From Lachnospiraceae bacterium MC2017 (GTDB lineage: Bacteria > Bacillota > Clostridia > Lachnospirales > Lachnospiraceae), in contig JNJK01000015.1 in the NCBI GenBank assembly GCA_000701625.1, positions 29,765 through 93,764 of the forward strand: a DNA stretch of 64,000 bases, in the 5' to 3' direction. The position numbers and the translations under genes were made by a program. Positions 1 through 8,860 of the stretch are shown here, piece by piece. The notes under the pieces were generated by a model. It saw only the letters and a program-made list of their open reading frames with translations, made no database searches and was not told where the DNA came from. The number at the start of each line of letters is the position of its first letter. The first letter of the stretch is position 1.

Positions 1-421
1 CATATTTTATTGCTTCAAGCTTATTCTCATTTAACGGCAGAGCATCAATGGATTGATGAACATAGCCATAACCGCAATTTATATCATCTTTTACGTCACC
101 AATTATTGCAGAATCAACAAATACAACTTTGGGATTGCTGTGCTCCAATGCTTCTCTTACTACAAAATATGTAACCTGGATCGATTCTCCTGCTGATGCA
201 AGATTATATGAAGAAATTCCATAGTTATTCCAAATATATATAGGATCGATCGCTTCATGCATCCGGCTCGCACCGAAGTATAATGCGTCGAATTCCGTTT
301 TTGCATTAAAGAATTCACTTTTTCCGTTTCTACTGGTCTTGTCCCGAAGCAAATTTGAAAGAGATACTGTCACAAGTGCAACCAATAGAAGAAAAGCGAT
401 AGTTGATATAGCTTTTTTCAT
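1..421 (-). CDS. SGNH/DltD-like secreted or membrane-anchored partner of MBOAT (3' end off window)
   Basis: Read by eye from the raw sequence; the frame is open from the start codon to the window edge, so the C-terminus is missing. The product starts with a hydrophobic signal anchor (residues 5-22) and then has DALYFGASRMHEAIDP, with Ser52 in the position of the SGNH block I nucleophile, the same layout as the three other SGNH proteins in the window (GTSH, GVSH, GVSH). Family members accept acyl groups from an MBOAT partner and transfer or remove them outside the cell. It follows the MBOAT gene at 1990-428 by 6 bases, so the two are probably one transcription unit. An ATG two codons earlier (427) is an equally possible start. 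Confidence 0.75.
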   Translation of the reverse strand, partial: MKKAISTIAFLLLVALVTVSLSNLLRDKTSRNGKSEFFNAKTEFDALYFGASRMHEAIDPIYIWNNYGISSYNLASAGESIQVTYFVVREALEHSNPKVVFVDSAIIGDVKDDINCGYGYVHQSIDALPLNENKLEAIKY

Positions 422-427
422 CCTCAT

Positions 428-1990
428 TTAAAACCCCGCGTAAATGAAATCTGCCGAATGGTATCCCGGACCGTACTCGCCGTATACTATAACGCATGCA
501 AACAATGCGATCCAAATGATCCATCTGAATACAAGTCCCTGCTCTGCGATCCAGTTTCTTGCATAACCATATTTTTCACGCAAAACTGCTGCAAATATAA
601 GGATGACGATTCCCGCAAGTATAATTGTAAAGTCAAACTTCGTAAGCCCAGCCTTGTAAAGACTTCCATCTGTAAAAATCCATAAATTTGCAGCAGATGG
701 CATCAGAGCACCAAACATCCGCCTGATCATCTTTACAGCTTCGGATATTCCATCAGACCTAAAAAACACCATCGATAACGTATAAACAATATATGTTCTG
801 ATGCGTCTGAACATTATCCATCCAAAGCTTTCTTCTTTGATATGGAGAATACTATTTAGTCTGCTTAACACAGGACCGAGGATTTCATATGATATCATTA
901 CAAACCAATACCATATACTGCATCCGACGATGAATTTATAATTTCCATGCCATACACCCATTACGAACCATGTACAAAAGACACCTATCGCAAGAGAAGC
1001 TATCTTTGAGGCACGTTTTCCATATTTCTTCTTTACGGATTTTGTAAGTGCTACTACTCTTTTTGATTTGAGCACAGGATACATAATATAATCCTTTGCC
1101 CAGTTTCCGAGAGACATATGCCATCTCTGCCAAAATTCCTGTGAAGTCTGCGAAAAAAACGGGTTATTGAAATTTTCCGGGAGTGTGATCCCAAATAGTT
1201 CTGCCGCACCTAACACAACATCAACGCTTCCCGAGAAATCTGTATAAATCTGTACCGGATAAAGAAGTGCTGCAACCCATGTCCACAATCCTGTGTAAGA
1301 AGCCGGATCACCGTAGACTGTATTTACTACTATCGAAACTCGTTCTGCGATTACCAGCTTTTTGAAAAAGCCCCAGAGGATCCTTTGCGAACCTCTGGCA
1401 ATCCTGTCTATTGAAAATCTTACTCCTGTATAAAACTGAGGCGCAAGCGCCGAATGGCGGCTTATCGGTCCCGTGGTCAGCTGAGGAAAGAATGCAAGAA
1501 ACAGAAACAGCTTCCCAAAGTTCTTTTCGGGCTTTGCCGTCCCCCAGCTGCAATCAATGATATACCCTATGGTCTGACAAGTGTAATAACCCATACCAAA
1601 AGCTGCTGCAAGAGGAACAGCCTTCATTTCCGGAAAAAACGAAAATTTTGCATGAAGCCACGCAGAAAGCTGGATCCAGTATGCACTTCCCTTCATTACG
1701 AACCAAACAGCAATATTTAACACTATTGCTATCGTTATGACCGCTGTTGTTTTTTTATTAAATCCGTTCAGCGCATCTCCGTTTTCCGGATCTGACATAA
1801 TAATTCCTGAAAAATATGCCAGGCCTGCCGAAAACAGTAAAAAAAGTATTGTATATGGTGTCGCCGCAAGGCAATAAAAAACAATGCTCAGAATAAGCAT
1901 TGTCACCCATTGCATTTTTCCGGGAGTAAGGTAATAGATCAATACTGCCGCCAATAAAAACAGTATAAACCCCAATGATATTATGTTCAT
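428..1990 (-). CDS. MBOAT family membrane O-acyltransferase (AlgI/DltB type)
   Basis: A 520-residue polytopic protein with about ten membrane segments. MBOAT marks are the EFWQRWHMSLGNWAKDY block (His291) and the invariant His348 in MGVWHGN, plus the DFSGSVD motif near residue 251. Such proteins pass an acyl group across the membrane to an extracellular SGNH partner that acylates a glycan or teichoic acid. The open frame extends 26 codons further upstream, but I place the start at 1990 because AGGAGG lies 6 bases before that ATG and a promoter lies between the two candidate starts. It is a paralogue of the MBOAT at 5800-4184. The acyl group and acceptor cannot be read from sequence. Confidence 0.92.
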   Translation of the reverse strand: MNIISLGFILFLLAAVLIYYLTPGKMQWVTMLILSIVFYCLAATPYTILFLLFSAGLAYFSGIIMSDPENGDALNGFNKKTTAVITIAIVLNIAVWFVMKGSAYWIQLSAWLHAKFSFFPEMKAVPLAAAFGMGYYTCQTIGYIIDCSWGTAKPEKNFGKLFLFLAFFPQLTTGPISRHSALAPQFYTGVRFSIDRIARGSQRILWGFFKKLVIAERVSIVVNTVYGDPASYTGLWTWVAALLYPVQIYTDFSGSVDVVLGAAELFGITLPENFNNPFFSQTSQEFWQRWHMSLGNWAKDYIMYPVLKSKRVVALTKSVKKKYGKRASKIASLAIGVFCTWFVMGVWHGNYKFIVGCSIWYWFVMISYEILGPVLSRLNSILHIKEESFGWIMFRRIRTYIVYTLSMVFFRSDGISEAVKMIRRMFGALMPSAANLWIFTDGSLYKAGLTKFDFTIILAGIVILIFAAVLREKYGYARNWIAEQGLVFRWIIWIALFACVIVYGEYGPGYHSADFIYAGF

Positions 1991-2006
1991 GTAAATCCTC
2001 CTGCTA

Positions 2007-2021
2007 CCTGTGAACTGTAAC
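2007..2021 (-). promoter_or_regulatory. Tandem CTGTRAM heptamers at the start of the MBOAT transcript
   Basis: On the plus strand CTGTGAA and CTGTAAC stand directly in tandem, immediately downstream (in transcript sense) of the -10 box. A near-identical 15-base segment occurs at 3630-3644 in front of the secreted-protein gene. Tandem short direct repeats of this kind are typical response-regulator sites; function is inference. Confidence 0.35.
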
Positions 2022-2050
2022 ATTATACCCAAATAGGAATTTAGATACAA
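2022..2050 (-). promoter_or_regulatory. SigmaA-type promoter of the MBOAT gene
   Basis: Minus strand TTGTAT (2050-2045), 17-base spacer, TATAAT (2027-2022). Transcription would start near 2015, giving a leader of about 25 bases that carries the AGGAGG of the MBOAT gene. It stands just downstream of the terminator at 2091-2120, so the MBOAT-SGNH pair is a separate transcription unit. Confidence 0.7.
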
Positions 2051-2090
2051 CCTCAAAAAGTTCTTCATTTGAACGGTCTTTCGCTAATAC

Positions 2091-2120
2091 AAAAGGAGGC
2101 AGGTTATTACACCTGCCCCC
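2091..2120 (-). terminator. Rho-independent terminator of the secreted-protein gene
   Basis: Ten-pair GC-rich stem (arms 2095-2104 and 2111-2120, one G-T pair) with a six-base loop, followed on the minus strand by TTTTGTATT. It lies about 30 bases after the stop codon of the gene at 3591-2149. Confidence 0.8.
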
Positions 2121-2148
2121 CTTAAAAAGGATAAAACCGTATTTTTAA

Positions 2149-3591
2149 TTACTTTTTGATGTTCTTAGCAACACCACGGTAAGAACCGTTTCCAGTGAAG
2201 TTTACTGATCCATCAGAATTTACAGACCAAAGAAGATCTCCAACGATCTGTCCCTTTGCATCTGTCTTAAATGTATTGGAATCAACACGCTTTGCAAGCT
2301 TCAGAGCCTTACTTCTCTTCATGGTACGAACATTGAAAGTGCCTTTCTTCATCTTCCAGTTCTGCCATGCGATATTTGCCCTAAGCTTATTTCCATCAGA
2401 AGAAGGAGAAAGCTTACTTATATAATATGCATTTGCCTTCTTTTTATCTGTAGTAAAGAGGTCTGTAGAAATCTTCTTAGGCTCGATAGTGAAATAAAAC
2501 TTTGTATTCTTGAGAAGCTTTCTAAGCGCATTTCTGTCTGATCTGCTGAGAACGCCGTCGTCTGTATTTCTGAAAGATACAGAAAGTGTGAAGTACGGTG
2601 CCTTATTTGCGCTTGCAGACGCAACAGCCTTACCATTCTTGATAACAGCCTTCTTGATCGTGATACCATTCTGGTCTTTCCAATAGTAATCACCATAGCT
2701 GTCACCCTTTACAGGGTAATAAAGACCATTTGAACTAAGCTTTGTAAATCTTACAGATATACCGATAGCACCGTCAATAGTTCCATCTACATCACTGTCA
2801 TTTATACGATGAGTATTTGCTGTTATGCGTGCTCCTCTGTATTCGCATGCACCATCGTATTCAACTTCCATAAATGTCTTTGCACCATTTATAGAACCGA
2901 TCTCAAGACGTCTTGTTACAACTTCACCTGCATTTGCCTCATGCACAAATACTTCACCTGTAACTCCATCTGCCGGTGTAAACGTAATATTCTTCTGGTT
3001 ATCAAGATTTGCAAGCTTTAAGGTGAATACAACTGTCTGATTTCCTGTTACACCGGAAAGAATACCATTCTTTACTTCAACAGTTTTTGAAGTTGTTTTT
3101 CCAAAGTCCTTGATAGCATATGAAATGATAATGTTTGATGAAAGGCTGTCAGAAATCTTCTTTCCGTCAGTGATCGCCCATCTCTCTTCACCTGTAGTAT
3201 TATCAGATATAAATCTGTATGTTGCTCCGTTATTTTCTAAACTTGTGTGCTCCAAAATCTCTGCACGGATGATACTTTCCGGCAATGTATTATCAGACAG
3301 AACTTTGAGGTCGTCCATCTGATCATCACTTACCGTCATAACCGTATTTCCGCTCAAAAGCTCATCTGCCGGATTTTTTGTGTCAGGTGCAATTTCAGCA
3401 ATTTCCGAATCCTTGATCTCGGTATACTCTGATACTTCCTCAAATTCGTCATCACCAAAAATCTGCTCTGCCATTCCTATTCCATTTGCAGCGCTGCCAT
3501 TAGTTTCCTTAGCAAAAGCGGCGGTATTTATAGAAAATACCATAGACGCTGCAAGAATCATAGAAATGATCTTTCTTGTTCTTTCTCTCAT
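2149..3591 (-). CDS. Secreted protein of unknown function with C-terminal module shared with the 61.5-64 kb protein
   Basis: A 480-residue protein with a classical signal peptide (MRERTRK, hydrophobic stretch, cleavage near AFA-KE at about residue 28). I do not recognise a named domain. Two segments resemble the C-terminus of the large repeat protein at the right edge: residues about 330-380 (APYFTLSVSFRN ... KFYFTIEPKK) and the last 25 residues (NSDGSVNFTGNGSYRGVA). The C-terminal 100 residues are Lys-rich, which would suit binding to an anionic wall polymer or glycan; this is inference. Start supported by GGGAG 7-8 bases upstream. Monocistronic, with its own terminator. Confidence 0.8.
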   Translation of the reverse strand: MRERTRKIISMILAASMVFSINTAAFAKETNGSAANGIGMAEQIFGDDEFEEVSEYTEIKDSEIAEIAPDTKNPADELLSGNTVMTVSDDQMDDLKVLSDNTLPESIIRAEILEHTSLENNGATYRFISDNTTGEERWAITDGKKISDSLSSNIIISYAIKDFGKTTSKTVEVKNGILSGVTGNQTVVFTLKLANLDNQKNITFTPADGVTGEVFVHEANAGEVVTRRLEIGSINGAKTFMEVEYDGACEYRGARITANTHRINDSDVDGTIDGAIGISVRFTKLSSNGLYYPVKGDSYGDYYWKDQNGITIKKAVIKNGKAVASASANKAPYFTLSVSFRNTDDGVLSRSDRNALRKLLKNTKFYFTIEPKKISTDLFTTDKKKANAYYISKLSPSSDGNKLRANIAWQNWKMKKGTFNVRTMKRSKALKLAKRVDSNTFKTDAKGQIVGDLLWSVNSDGSVNFTGNGSYRGVAKNIKK

Positions 3592-3620
3592 GTCTACTCT
3601 CCCATCCTAAATAATATTTA

Positions 3621-3644
3621 CTGTATGTTCCTGTAAACTGTAAC
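3621..3644 (-). promoter_or_regulatory. CTGTRAM repeat cluster in the upstream region of the secreted-protein gene
   Basis: On the plus strand: CTGTATG, three bases, then CTGTAAA and CTGTAAC in tandem. The last 15 bases match 2007-2021 (upstream of the MBOAT gene) with one mismatch. No convincing -35/-10 pair was found for this gene. Candidate shared regulatory site. Confidence 0.35.
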
Positions 3645-3713
3645 AAACGGTTTAAGTTAAACACACACTTACAACGTGTATACATCTTTTTGTACCACGT
3701 TTTCTATTATAAC

Positions 3714-3745
3714 CAAAAAGACCGACTCCTTCAAGGAATCGGTCT
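3714..3745 (-). terminator. Rho-independent terminator of the acyl carrier protein gene
   Basis: Twelve-base arms (3719-3730 and 3734-3745) with one mismatch and a three-base loop; the minus strand continues with TTTTT. It ends the one-gene unit of the acyl carrier protein at 4013-3786. Confidence 0.8.
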
Positions 3746-3785
3746 CTTAAGACTTTTTTAATATTGTAATAATATAAGATTATAC

Positions 3786-4013
3786 TTACTCATTCCGAAG
3801 CTTCTGGATAAGATCCCACATAGCTTCTACTGTATTAAAGTTCTCCGGCATCAGATCATTGACATTAATGTCAATATCAAACTGATCATTTATTTCTCCA
3901 ACGATAGAGATAATATCAAAGGAATCAAGTATCTCGTCGTCAATAAGTGCCTCTTCATTCTGAAAATCCACATCCGGTCTGATCTCAGACAGGAGATTTA
4001 ATAATTCGTCCAT
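3786..4013 (-). CDS. Acyl carrier protein, DltC-like
   Basis: A 75-residue acidic protein. The phosphopantetheine attachment motif is DSFD with Ser31 in ILDSFDII; predicted four-helix ACP fold and length match DltC and secondary ACPs. It would carry a thioester-bound acyl or aminoacyl group for one of the two flanking MBOAT enzymes. No DltA-like ligase, acyltransferase or phosphopantetheinyl transferase is present in the window, so the group it carries is unknown. It has its own promoter (4072-4100) and terminator (3714-3745) although it lies between the two acylation modules. Start supported by GAGAGGA upstream of the ATG. Confidence 0.88.
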   Translation of the reverse strand: MDELLNLLSEIRPDVDFQNEEALIDDEILDSFDIISIVGEINDQFDIDINVNDLMPENFNTVEAMWDLIQKLRNE

Positions 4014-4071
4014 TTTGTCCTCTCTTTCACTTCATTCGGGATTCAAAGGCAGACCGCCTTTTCTTTCGTAC

Positions 4072-4100
4072 ATTTTAACAGTGTAAGCATCACTGTGCAA
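4072..4100 (-). promoter_or_regulatory. SigmaA-type promoter of the acyl carrier protein gene
   Basis: Minus strand TTGCAC (4100-4095), 17-base spacer, TAAAAT (4077-4072). The spacer contains an inverted repeat, CAGTG...CACTG, which could be an operator. Leader of about 50 bases to the ATG at 4013. Confidence 0.65.
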
Positions 4101-4183
4101 TATATTGTAACGATGTTCGATATTTTTTCAAGATTTTTTTCACAACCAAAAAATCTTTTTATGCACACACATTCGTTTTTATC

Positions 4184-5800
4184 TTAGAAATTCTGATAAA
4201 TGAATGACGATGCATCATATCCGGCACCATATATACCAAATATAAGTACTGCAAAAATCGCTGCGTAATAGACGATCCATCTTGCCGGAAATACCATTCC
4301 CGCAATACGATTACGTATAACTACACCCTTTTCATTAAAGTAGTCAACAACCATCAGGAACACTATCATCACTATAAGAAGATTCCAGTTTTTCTGATCA
4401 AGTCCCATATTCAGAAGGCTGTTATCGGAAAACACCCATAAATTGAATGACGAGAACATTGCTCTTATCATGCGGACCGCATCCATCGCAGATGTCCCTC
4501 TGGAAAAGAAACGACCTACAAGAACGATCATTGTTGTTCTCAATACCTGAAAAGAACTATACCAGAAACTCTTATCATCTATTTTTAGCTTTGTCCTGAT
4601 ATCCATATACAGCTGCTCAAATAGTGTATTAGATGAAACAAATGTCGCCATAAAAATACCATAGACAACATACTTCCACTCGGCGCCATGCCATATACCT
4701 ACGATCAGGAATGCTATAAAAGATGCAAATGTCGGAACCAGTACTCTTCCATAATGATTTCCAAATTTCTTTTTAAGGCTTTTCTGAGCCCTTGCCGCAC
4801 GCTTTGACAGACAGATCGGATAGAATACGTAGTCTTTCATCCATCCGCCGAGCGTCATATGCCATCTCTGCCAGAACTCGGATACGCTCTTAGCAAAATA
4901 CGGCTGACGGAAGTTCTCTGTAAGATGGATTCCAAGCATATCAGATGCTCCGAATACGATATCCATTCCTCCGGAAAAATCCGCATAAATCTGAAAACCA
5001 TAAAGAAGTGCCGCTATAAAAATGACAAATCCCTGATATCCGGCTGAATCATAATTTGAAAATACTTCATTAACAAAGATTCCTGCTCTCTCTGCAATGA
5101 CCATTTTCTTAAAGTATCCCCAAAGAAGTCTCATAAAACCGGTTCGGAATCCAAAATCATCCCAATAATGAGGTTCTTCCAGCTGTTTCGCCATGTCATT
5201 ATAGCGACCGATCGGTCCCTGTATGATCTGCGGAAAATATGCCGTAAACAGGGCGAAATGGAAAAACTTATGATCAGCCGCGTATTTGCCTCTATATATA
5301 TCAATAAGATATCCCATTGTAATGAAAGTGTAGAAAGATATTCCAAGAGGAAGAATAAAACTTGTCTCCGGTATTCTGCCACCCATTCCAAATGCGGTCA
5401 TCGCAGCATCTATATTATCGATTACGAAATTTCCATACTTTAAAACAATGAGTATGCCAAAATTAAGCAACAAACCTGCTATAAGATATACCCTCTTCTG
5501 CTTTACGGATTCGTTTTTCAGTCCGTTTTTTTCATCAGAAGAAAGCTTTTTACCTGATGCCTTTGCTTCATCAAGCTTTGCCTGATAAGCAAGCTGTATC
5601 TTCTCGATCTTTCGTGCCGCTAAATAGGTCGTGATGGTGGTGACCAGAATAAATACAACACCTTTCCATCCTGTTCCATAGCAGTAAAAAAAATAACTCG
5701 CAATGAGAAGTACTGCCCACTGAATCTTTTTAGGCACGATGTAATATACCAGGATCGTAAGAAGTAAAAAAACAAAAAATGTTAACGAAAAAAGTGTCAT
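4184..5800 (-). CDS. MBOAT family membrane O-acyltransferase (AlgI/DltB type)
   Basis: A 538-residue polytopic protein with the MBOAT motifs FWQRWHMTLGGWMKDY (His314) and VGIWHGAEW (His371), and PLGISFYTF near residue 151, which is typical of AlgI and DltB. Expected to move an acyl group across the membrane to the SGNH protein encoded just upstream. Its ATG overlaps the TGA of that gene (ATGA), which indicates translational coupling. A charged cytosolic insertion of about 40 residues (68-103, Lys-rich) separates the second and third membrane segments and is absent from the paralogue at 1990-428. Confidence 0.93.
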   Translation of the reverse strand: MTLFSLTFFVFLLLTILVYYIVPKKIQWAVLLIASYFFYCYGTGWKGVVFILVTTITTYLAARKIEKIQLAYQAKLDEAKASGKKLSSDEKNGLKNESVKQKRVYLIAGLLLNFGILIVLKYGNFVIDNIDAAMTAFGMGGRIPETSFILPLGISFYTFITMGYLIDIYRGKYAADHKFFHFALFTAYFPQIIQGPIGRYNDMAKQLEEPHYWDDFGFRTGFMRLLWGYFKKMVIAERAGIFVNEVFSNYDSAGYQGFVIFIAALLYGFQIYADFSGGMDIVFGASDMLGIHLTENFRQPYFAKSVSEFWQRWHMTLGGWMKDYVFYPICLSKRAARAQKSLKKKFGNHYGRVLVPTFASFIAFLIVGIWHGAEWKYVVYGIFMATFVSSNTLFEQLYMDIRTKLKIDDKSFWYSSFQVLRTTMIVLVGRFFSRGTSAMDAVRMIRAMFSSFNLWVFSDNSLLNMGLDQKNWNLLIVMIVFLMVVDYFNEKGVVIRNRIAGMVFPARWIVYYAAIFAVLIFGIYGAGYDASSFIYQNF

Positions 5801-7758
5801 GCTGCGCCTTGTTCCTTTCCTTTGCCGTGTTCCGATCTTAATTCAAAACACTTACTCTCATCCCCATATTCTGCTGTAAGCACATAATTTCCGCTTCTGT
5901 CCACAGCAAGATATTTATCTGCAAACAATGACAATATACGCATGTTGCCGTTACTATCCGTAAATACCGTCCATTGCTGAGATGCAAGTCCGGTTTCTTC
6001 CTGCATTGTGACAGGTGTTCTTTCTGCATTATCAAAGTTTTCCGGTGTAAGCACCATTCCGCTTTCGATATCCTTGATCATATAACATCCATCATCAGTA
6101 GAAACAAATTTAAGATTTTTCTTATTTCCATTTGTTATGAGAACACCATTTTCTATTTTAGTTTTTTCGGATTCAGTATTGTTTCTCAACCGATCTTCTG
6201 CATCGCCATCCGGAACATGATCTTCAAAACAAAGTTTCCCTTTATCATCAAGTCCAAAAGCTGACCTTGAAATCACCTTTCCGTCAGACCTGTCGATCAC
6301 TACCATGTTTATTCCGGGGAAATCGCAGGTATACTCTCGTCCATCAACCTCAAGAATACTCTCTTTACCTGATGTTGCCCCCGAGCTTACGATATGGTAC
6401 GAATGCTTTTCTCCGTCTTTGGAAACAAAGCTTCCTAAAAGCTCCTCTTTTCTATAGCTTGTCCTTGAAAAAATATCTCCATCCCGGTCCGCAACAGCGA
6501 CCACTGACTTCTGTGATTCCGGATTTATACCATTTTCAAAACCCATTCTTTGAAACAGTTCATCCATCCCGGTATCATAGAAGGCCTCCGCGTCCTGATA
6601 CACCATGAGCAAAACAATGTACTTATCTGTATGATCTGCAACATCACTTAAATATCTGTATATTTTTTGACGAGGATACAGGCAGTCATATACCGTTGAT
6701 CTCTCCCATTTCAGATACGTATCTGCCGTTTCATTCCATATTCCATCCGTCGAACGGTGATCCGTAAATATATTCATGGATTTAAGATAACCCGCAAACC
6801 AATGTGAGGTTTTTGCGTTACCAACATAATTCAGATGATAGCCGTTATCATGAGTGTCTGTATCCCAGTCAAACTTAAGTCCATCCTGATCTAGCATATT
6901 TTCTATTTTATTAGCACCACGATCAGCGAGATATGCATTGATCTTATCCGTCCATTCACTATTCCAGTGCCTTGTGGGGCACTTTACCGGAATCATCTGT
7001 ATATCATTTTCATTACAGTAAGCAATAATCTTTTCAAGATATGATGCCGCGTCACTGCTTATGTCCATGTGTGCCTCAGAATAACTTTGTGTCCCGTCAG
7101 TCTCAAGAACAGTTTTTTCCGTAGTCCTTATACCGACCTCATCTGATGCATATTCATTGGAGGAATAAAATCTAAGGGCGGATCCCCTGAGATAGTAATT
7201 GCTTTCATTTACTCCCTGAAAGCTTTCACGATTCAGATCAGTCCATCGATCATGAAAATTATACAGGGGAAAAAGCGCTGAATAGACGGTATCCATATCC
7301 GGACTACAGTCAAATATCGCATGGAACTTTGTTATAGAAGGCTTCATTGCAAGGAGTTCTTTTAATATAAGAGAACTTGAGTCCTTATCAGCTATCAGCG
7401 ACGATACATCAACAAATACAGCTTTGAGTTTATGTTTCTTTCCGGCTTCCAATACCCAATAGTACGAACAGGACATATTTTGCTGTTCACCTGCCAGCAC
7501 ATAGCCCGTATATCCTGTTTCTTCATATATCTGCATAGGATTTACGGCATAGTTCGCATGACTTGTCCCAACAACTATATAATCCAACGTATTATCCGGA
7601 AGCTTATAGAAATCACGATAACGTGTACCTTCACCCGCATCATCTCTGTCCATGGTATAAGTCCATTTCGGAACCATAACATCAGTAAGGCGCACTATCA
7701 GAAATATTCCTATTGCACAAAAAAATATCAGCATTAATGCTGATTTTAATTTCTTCAA
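5797..7758 (-). CDS. SGNH/DltD-like acyl-transfer protein with permuted ILEI-like and ricin-type domains
   Basis: A 653-residue signal-anchored protein (membrane segment 7-24). Residues 55-335 form an SGNH/AlgX/DltD-like domain: Ser66 in VVGTSH and His308 in HDNGYHLN fit the catalytic pair. Residues about 366-505 resemble the interleukin-like EMT inducer (ILEI/FAM3) fold but with its halves swapped: the KYIVLLMVYQDA half comes before the PGINMVVIDRSDGKV half. Residues 540-640 look like a ricin-type beta-trefoil part (QQWTV, MRILS, KYLAV). Start codon is TTG, with AAAGGG about 10 bases upstream. First gene of a two-gene unit with the MBOAT at 5800. Domain calls beyond SGNH are by eye. Confidence 0.8.
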   Translation of the reverse strand: MKKLKSALMLIFFCAIGIFLIVRLTDVMVPKWTYTMDRDDAGEGTRYRDFYKLPDNTLDYIVVGTSHANYAVNPMQIYEETGYTGYVLAGEQQNMSCSYYWVLEAGKKHKLKAVFVDVSSLIADKDSSSLILKELLAMKPSITKFHAIFDCSPDMDTVYSALFPLYNFHDRWTDLNRESFQGVNESNYYLRGSALRFYSSNEYASDEVGIRTTEKTVLETDGTQSYSEAHMDISSDAASYLEKIIAYCNENDIQMIPVKCPTRHWNSEWTDKINAYLADRGANKIENMLDQDGLKFDWDTDTHDNGYHLNYVGNAKTSHWFAGYLKSMNIFTDHRSTDGIWNETADTYLKWERSTVYDCLYPRQKIYRYLSDVADHTDKYIVLLMVYQDAEAFYDTGMDELFQRMGFENGINPESQKSVVAVADRDGDIFSRTSYRKEELLGSFVSKDGEKHSYHIVSSGATSGKESILEVDGREYTCDFPGINMVVIDRSDGKVISRSAFGLDDKGKLCFEDHVPDGDAEDRLRNNTESEKTKIENGVLITNGNKKNLKFVSTDDGCYMIKDIESGMVLTPENFDNAERTPVTMQEETGLASQQWTVFTDSNGNMRILSLFADKYLAVDRSGNYVLTAEYGDESKCFELRSEHGKGKEQGAA

Positions 7759-7794
7759 AACAGATTACCCTTTCTTTTGCCGAACAACGCCAAT

Positions 7795-7823
7795 ATTATA
7801 ACCTTTTGCCTAATATGACGCAA
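7795..7823 (-). promoter_or_regulatory. SigmaA-type promoter of the SGNH-MBOAT unit
   Basis: Minus strand TTGCGT (7823-7818), 17-base spacer, TATAAT (7800-7795). Leader of about 30 bases to the TTG start at 7758. Confidence 0.7.
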
Positions 7824-7929
7824 TAGTCGTAGTCTAATGGATTAAATTACCATAATATGCTATTTTTATAAAATGATGTATGCGTCAAAAGAAAATGCCT
7901 AAGGCAAACGATCAATAAAGGAGCAACAA

Positions 7930-8802
7930 ATGAATTTTCCACAACTTCTTGGATACTATCACGAGAAACTCACCCCTCCATTTCTATACCCTCATGAACT
8001 TAAACGCTGGTATAAAAAGTGTACCGGTCGTGAGTTGGACCTTGAACATCCAGAGACTTTTAATGAAAAATTGCAGTGGATAAAACTCTATTACAAAAAT
8101 CCACTAATGACCACTCTTTCAGATAAATTGCTTGTCCGTGACTGGATAAGCAGCAAGATCGGCGATGAATATCTGGTACCTCTGATCGGAGCATGGAAAA
8201 ACTTTGACGATATTGATTTTTCTTCATTCCCCGATAAATTTGTTCTTAAAGCCAATCATGGTTCTAAGATGAATATCATCGTAAATGACAAAAGTCTTTT
8301 TGATAAAAATGCTGCACGAAAAAGTTTCAAACGCTGGCTAAAGCAGGATTTTTCCTTTTATTTCGGTTTTCAGCTTCATTACGGTCCTATTAAGCCTATG
8401 ATAGTAGCCGAAGAAATGATCCCAAACAATGGAAATCTCTTTGACTACAAGATTCTTGTTTTTGATGGCAAAGCCCGATATATCTGGATCGACAGCGATC
8501 GTTATACAGAACATCACAGAAATATATATGATTTCGACTGGAATCCTGCTCCTTTTGAAATAGAATTCCCAAAAAGAAAAGAGGAACTTCCGCCTCCGGT
8601 AAACCTTGCAAAGATGAAAGAACTCGCAGAAAAGCTCGCAGAAGGATTTCCTGAAGTCAGGGTCGACTTTTACGAGGTAGACGGTAAACTTCTTTTCGGA
8701 GAGATGACATTCACATCCGGAAGCGGTCAGGAAAAGATCACCCCTTATGAATACGATAAAATTCTCGGAGATATGATAACATTACCTCCTGCAAAACACT
8801 AA
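7930..8802 (+). CDS. TupA-like ATP-grasp protein
   Basis: A 290-residue cytosolic protein whose length and sequence fit the TupA-like ATP-grasp family found in teichuronic acid and capsule clusters. Visible landmarks: the N-terminal HPETFNEKLQWIKLYY segment, LVPLIGAW, FVLKANHGS (ATP-binding region, residues about 101-110), MIVAEEMIP, DYKILVFDGK and the metal-binding end EVRVDFYEVDGKLLFGEMTF. The reaction has not been settled for most members; ligation of an amino acid or similar group to a glycan is plausible. Start fixed by AGGAG 6 bases upstream. It is the only plus-strand gene in the first 23 kb. Confidence 0.9.
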   Translation: MNFPQLLGYYHEKLTPPFLYPHELKRWYKKCTGRELDLEHPETFNEKLQWIKLYYKNPLMTTLSDKLLVRDWISSKIGDEYLVPLIGAWKNFDDIDFSSFPDKFVLKANHGSKMNIIVNDKSLFDKNAARKSFKRWLKQDFSFYFGFQLHYGPIKPMIVAEEMIPNNGNLFDYKILVFDGKARYIWIDSDRYTEHHRNIYDFDWNPAPFEIEFPKRKEELPPPVNLAKMKELAEKLAEGFPEVRVDFYEVDGKLLFGEMTFTSGSGQEKITPYEYDKILGDMITLPPAKH

Positions 8803-8825
8803 ATTTCTTCAAACAGAGGTATTTC

Positions 8826-8860
8826 GGCTCACGCATTATTATAGTGCGTGAGCCTTTTTT
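8826..8860 (+). terminator. Rho-independent terminator of the ATP-grasp gene
   Basis: GGCTCACGCA ... TGCGTGAGCC stem (about ten pairs) followed by TTTTTT on the plus strand, 24 bases after the stop codon. Confidence 0.9.

Noticed and set aside
3786..5800. Classical dlt (D-alanylation) operon
   Set aside because: DltB-, DltC- and DltD-like proteins are present, but DltA is absent, and the ACP has its own promoter and terminator.
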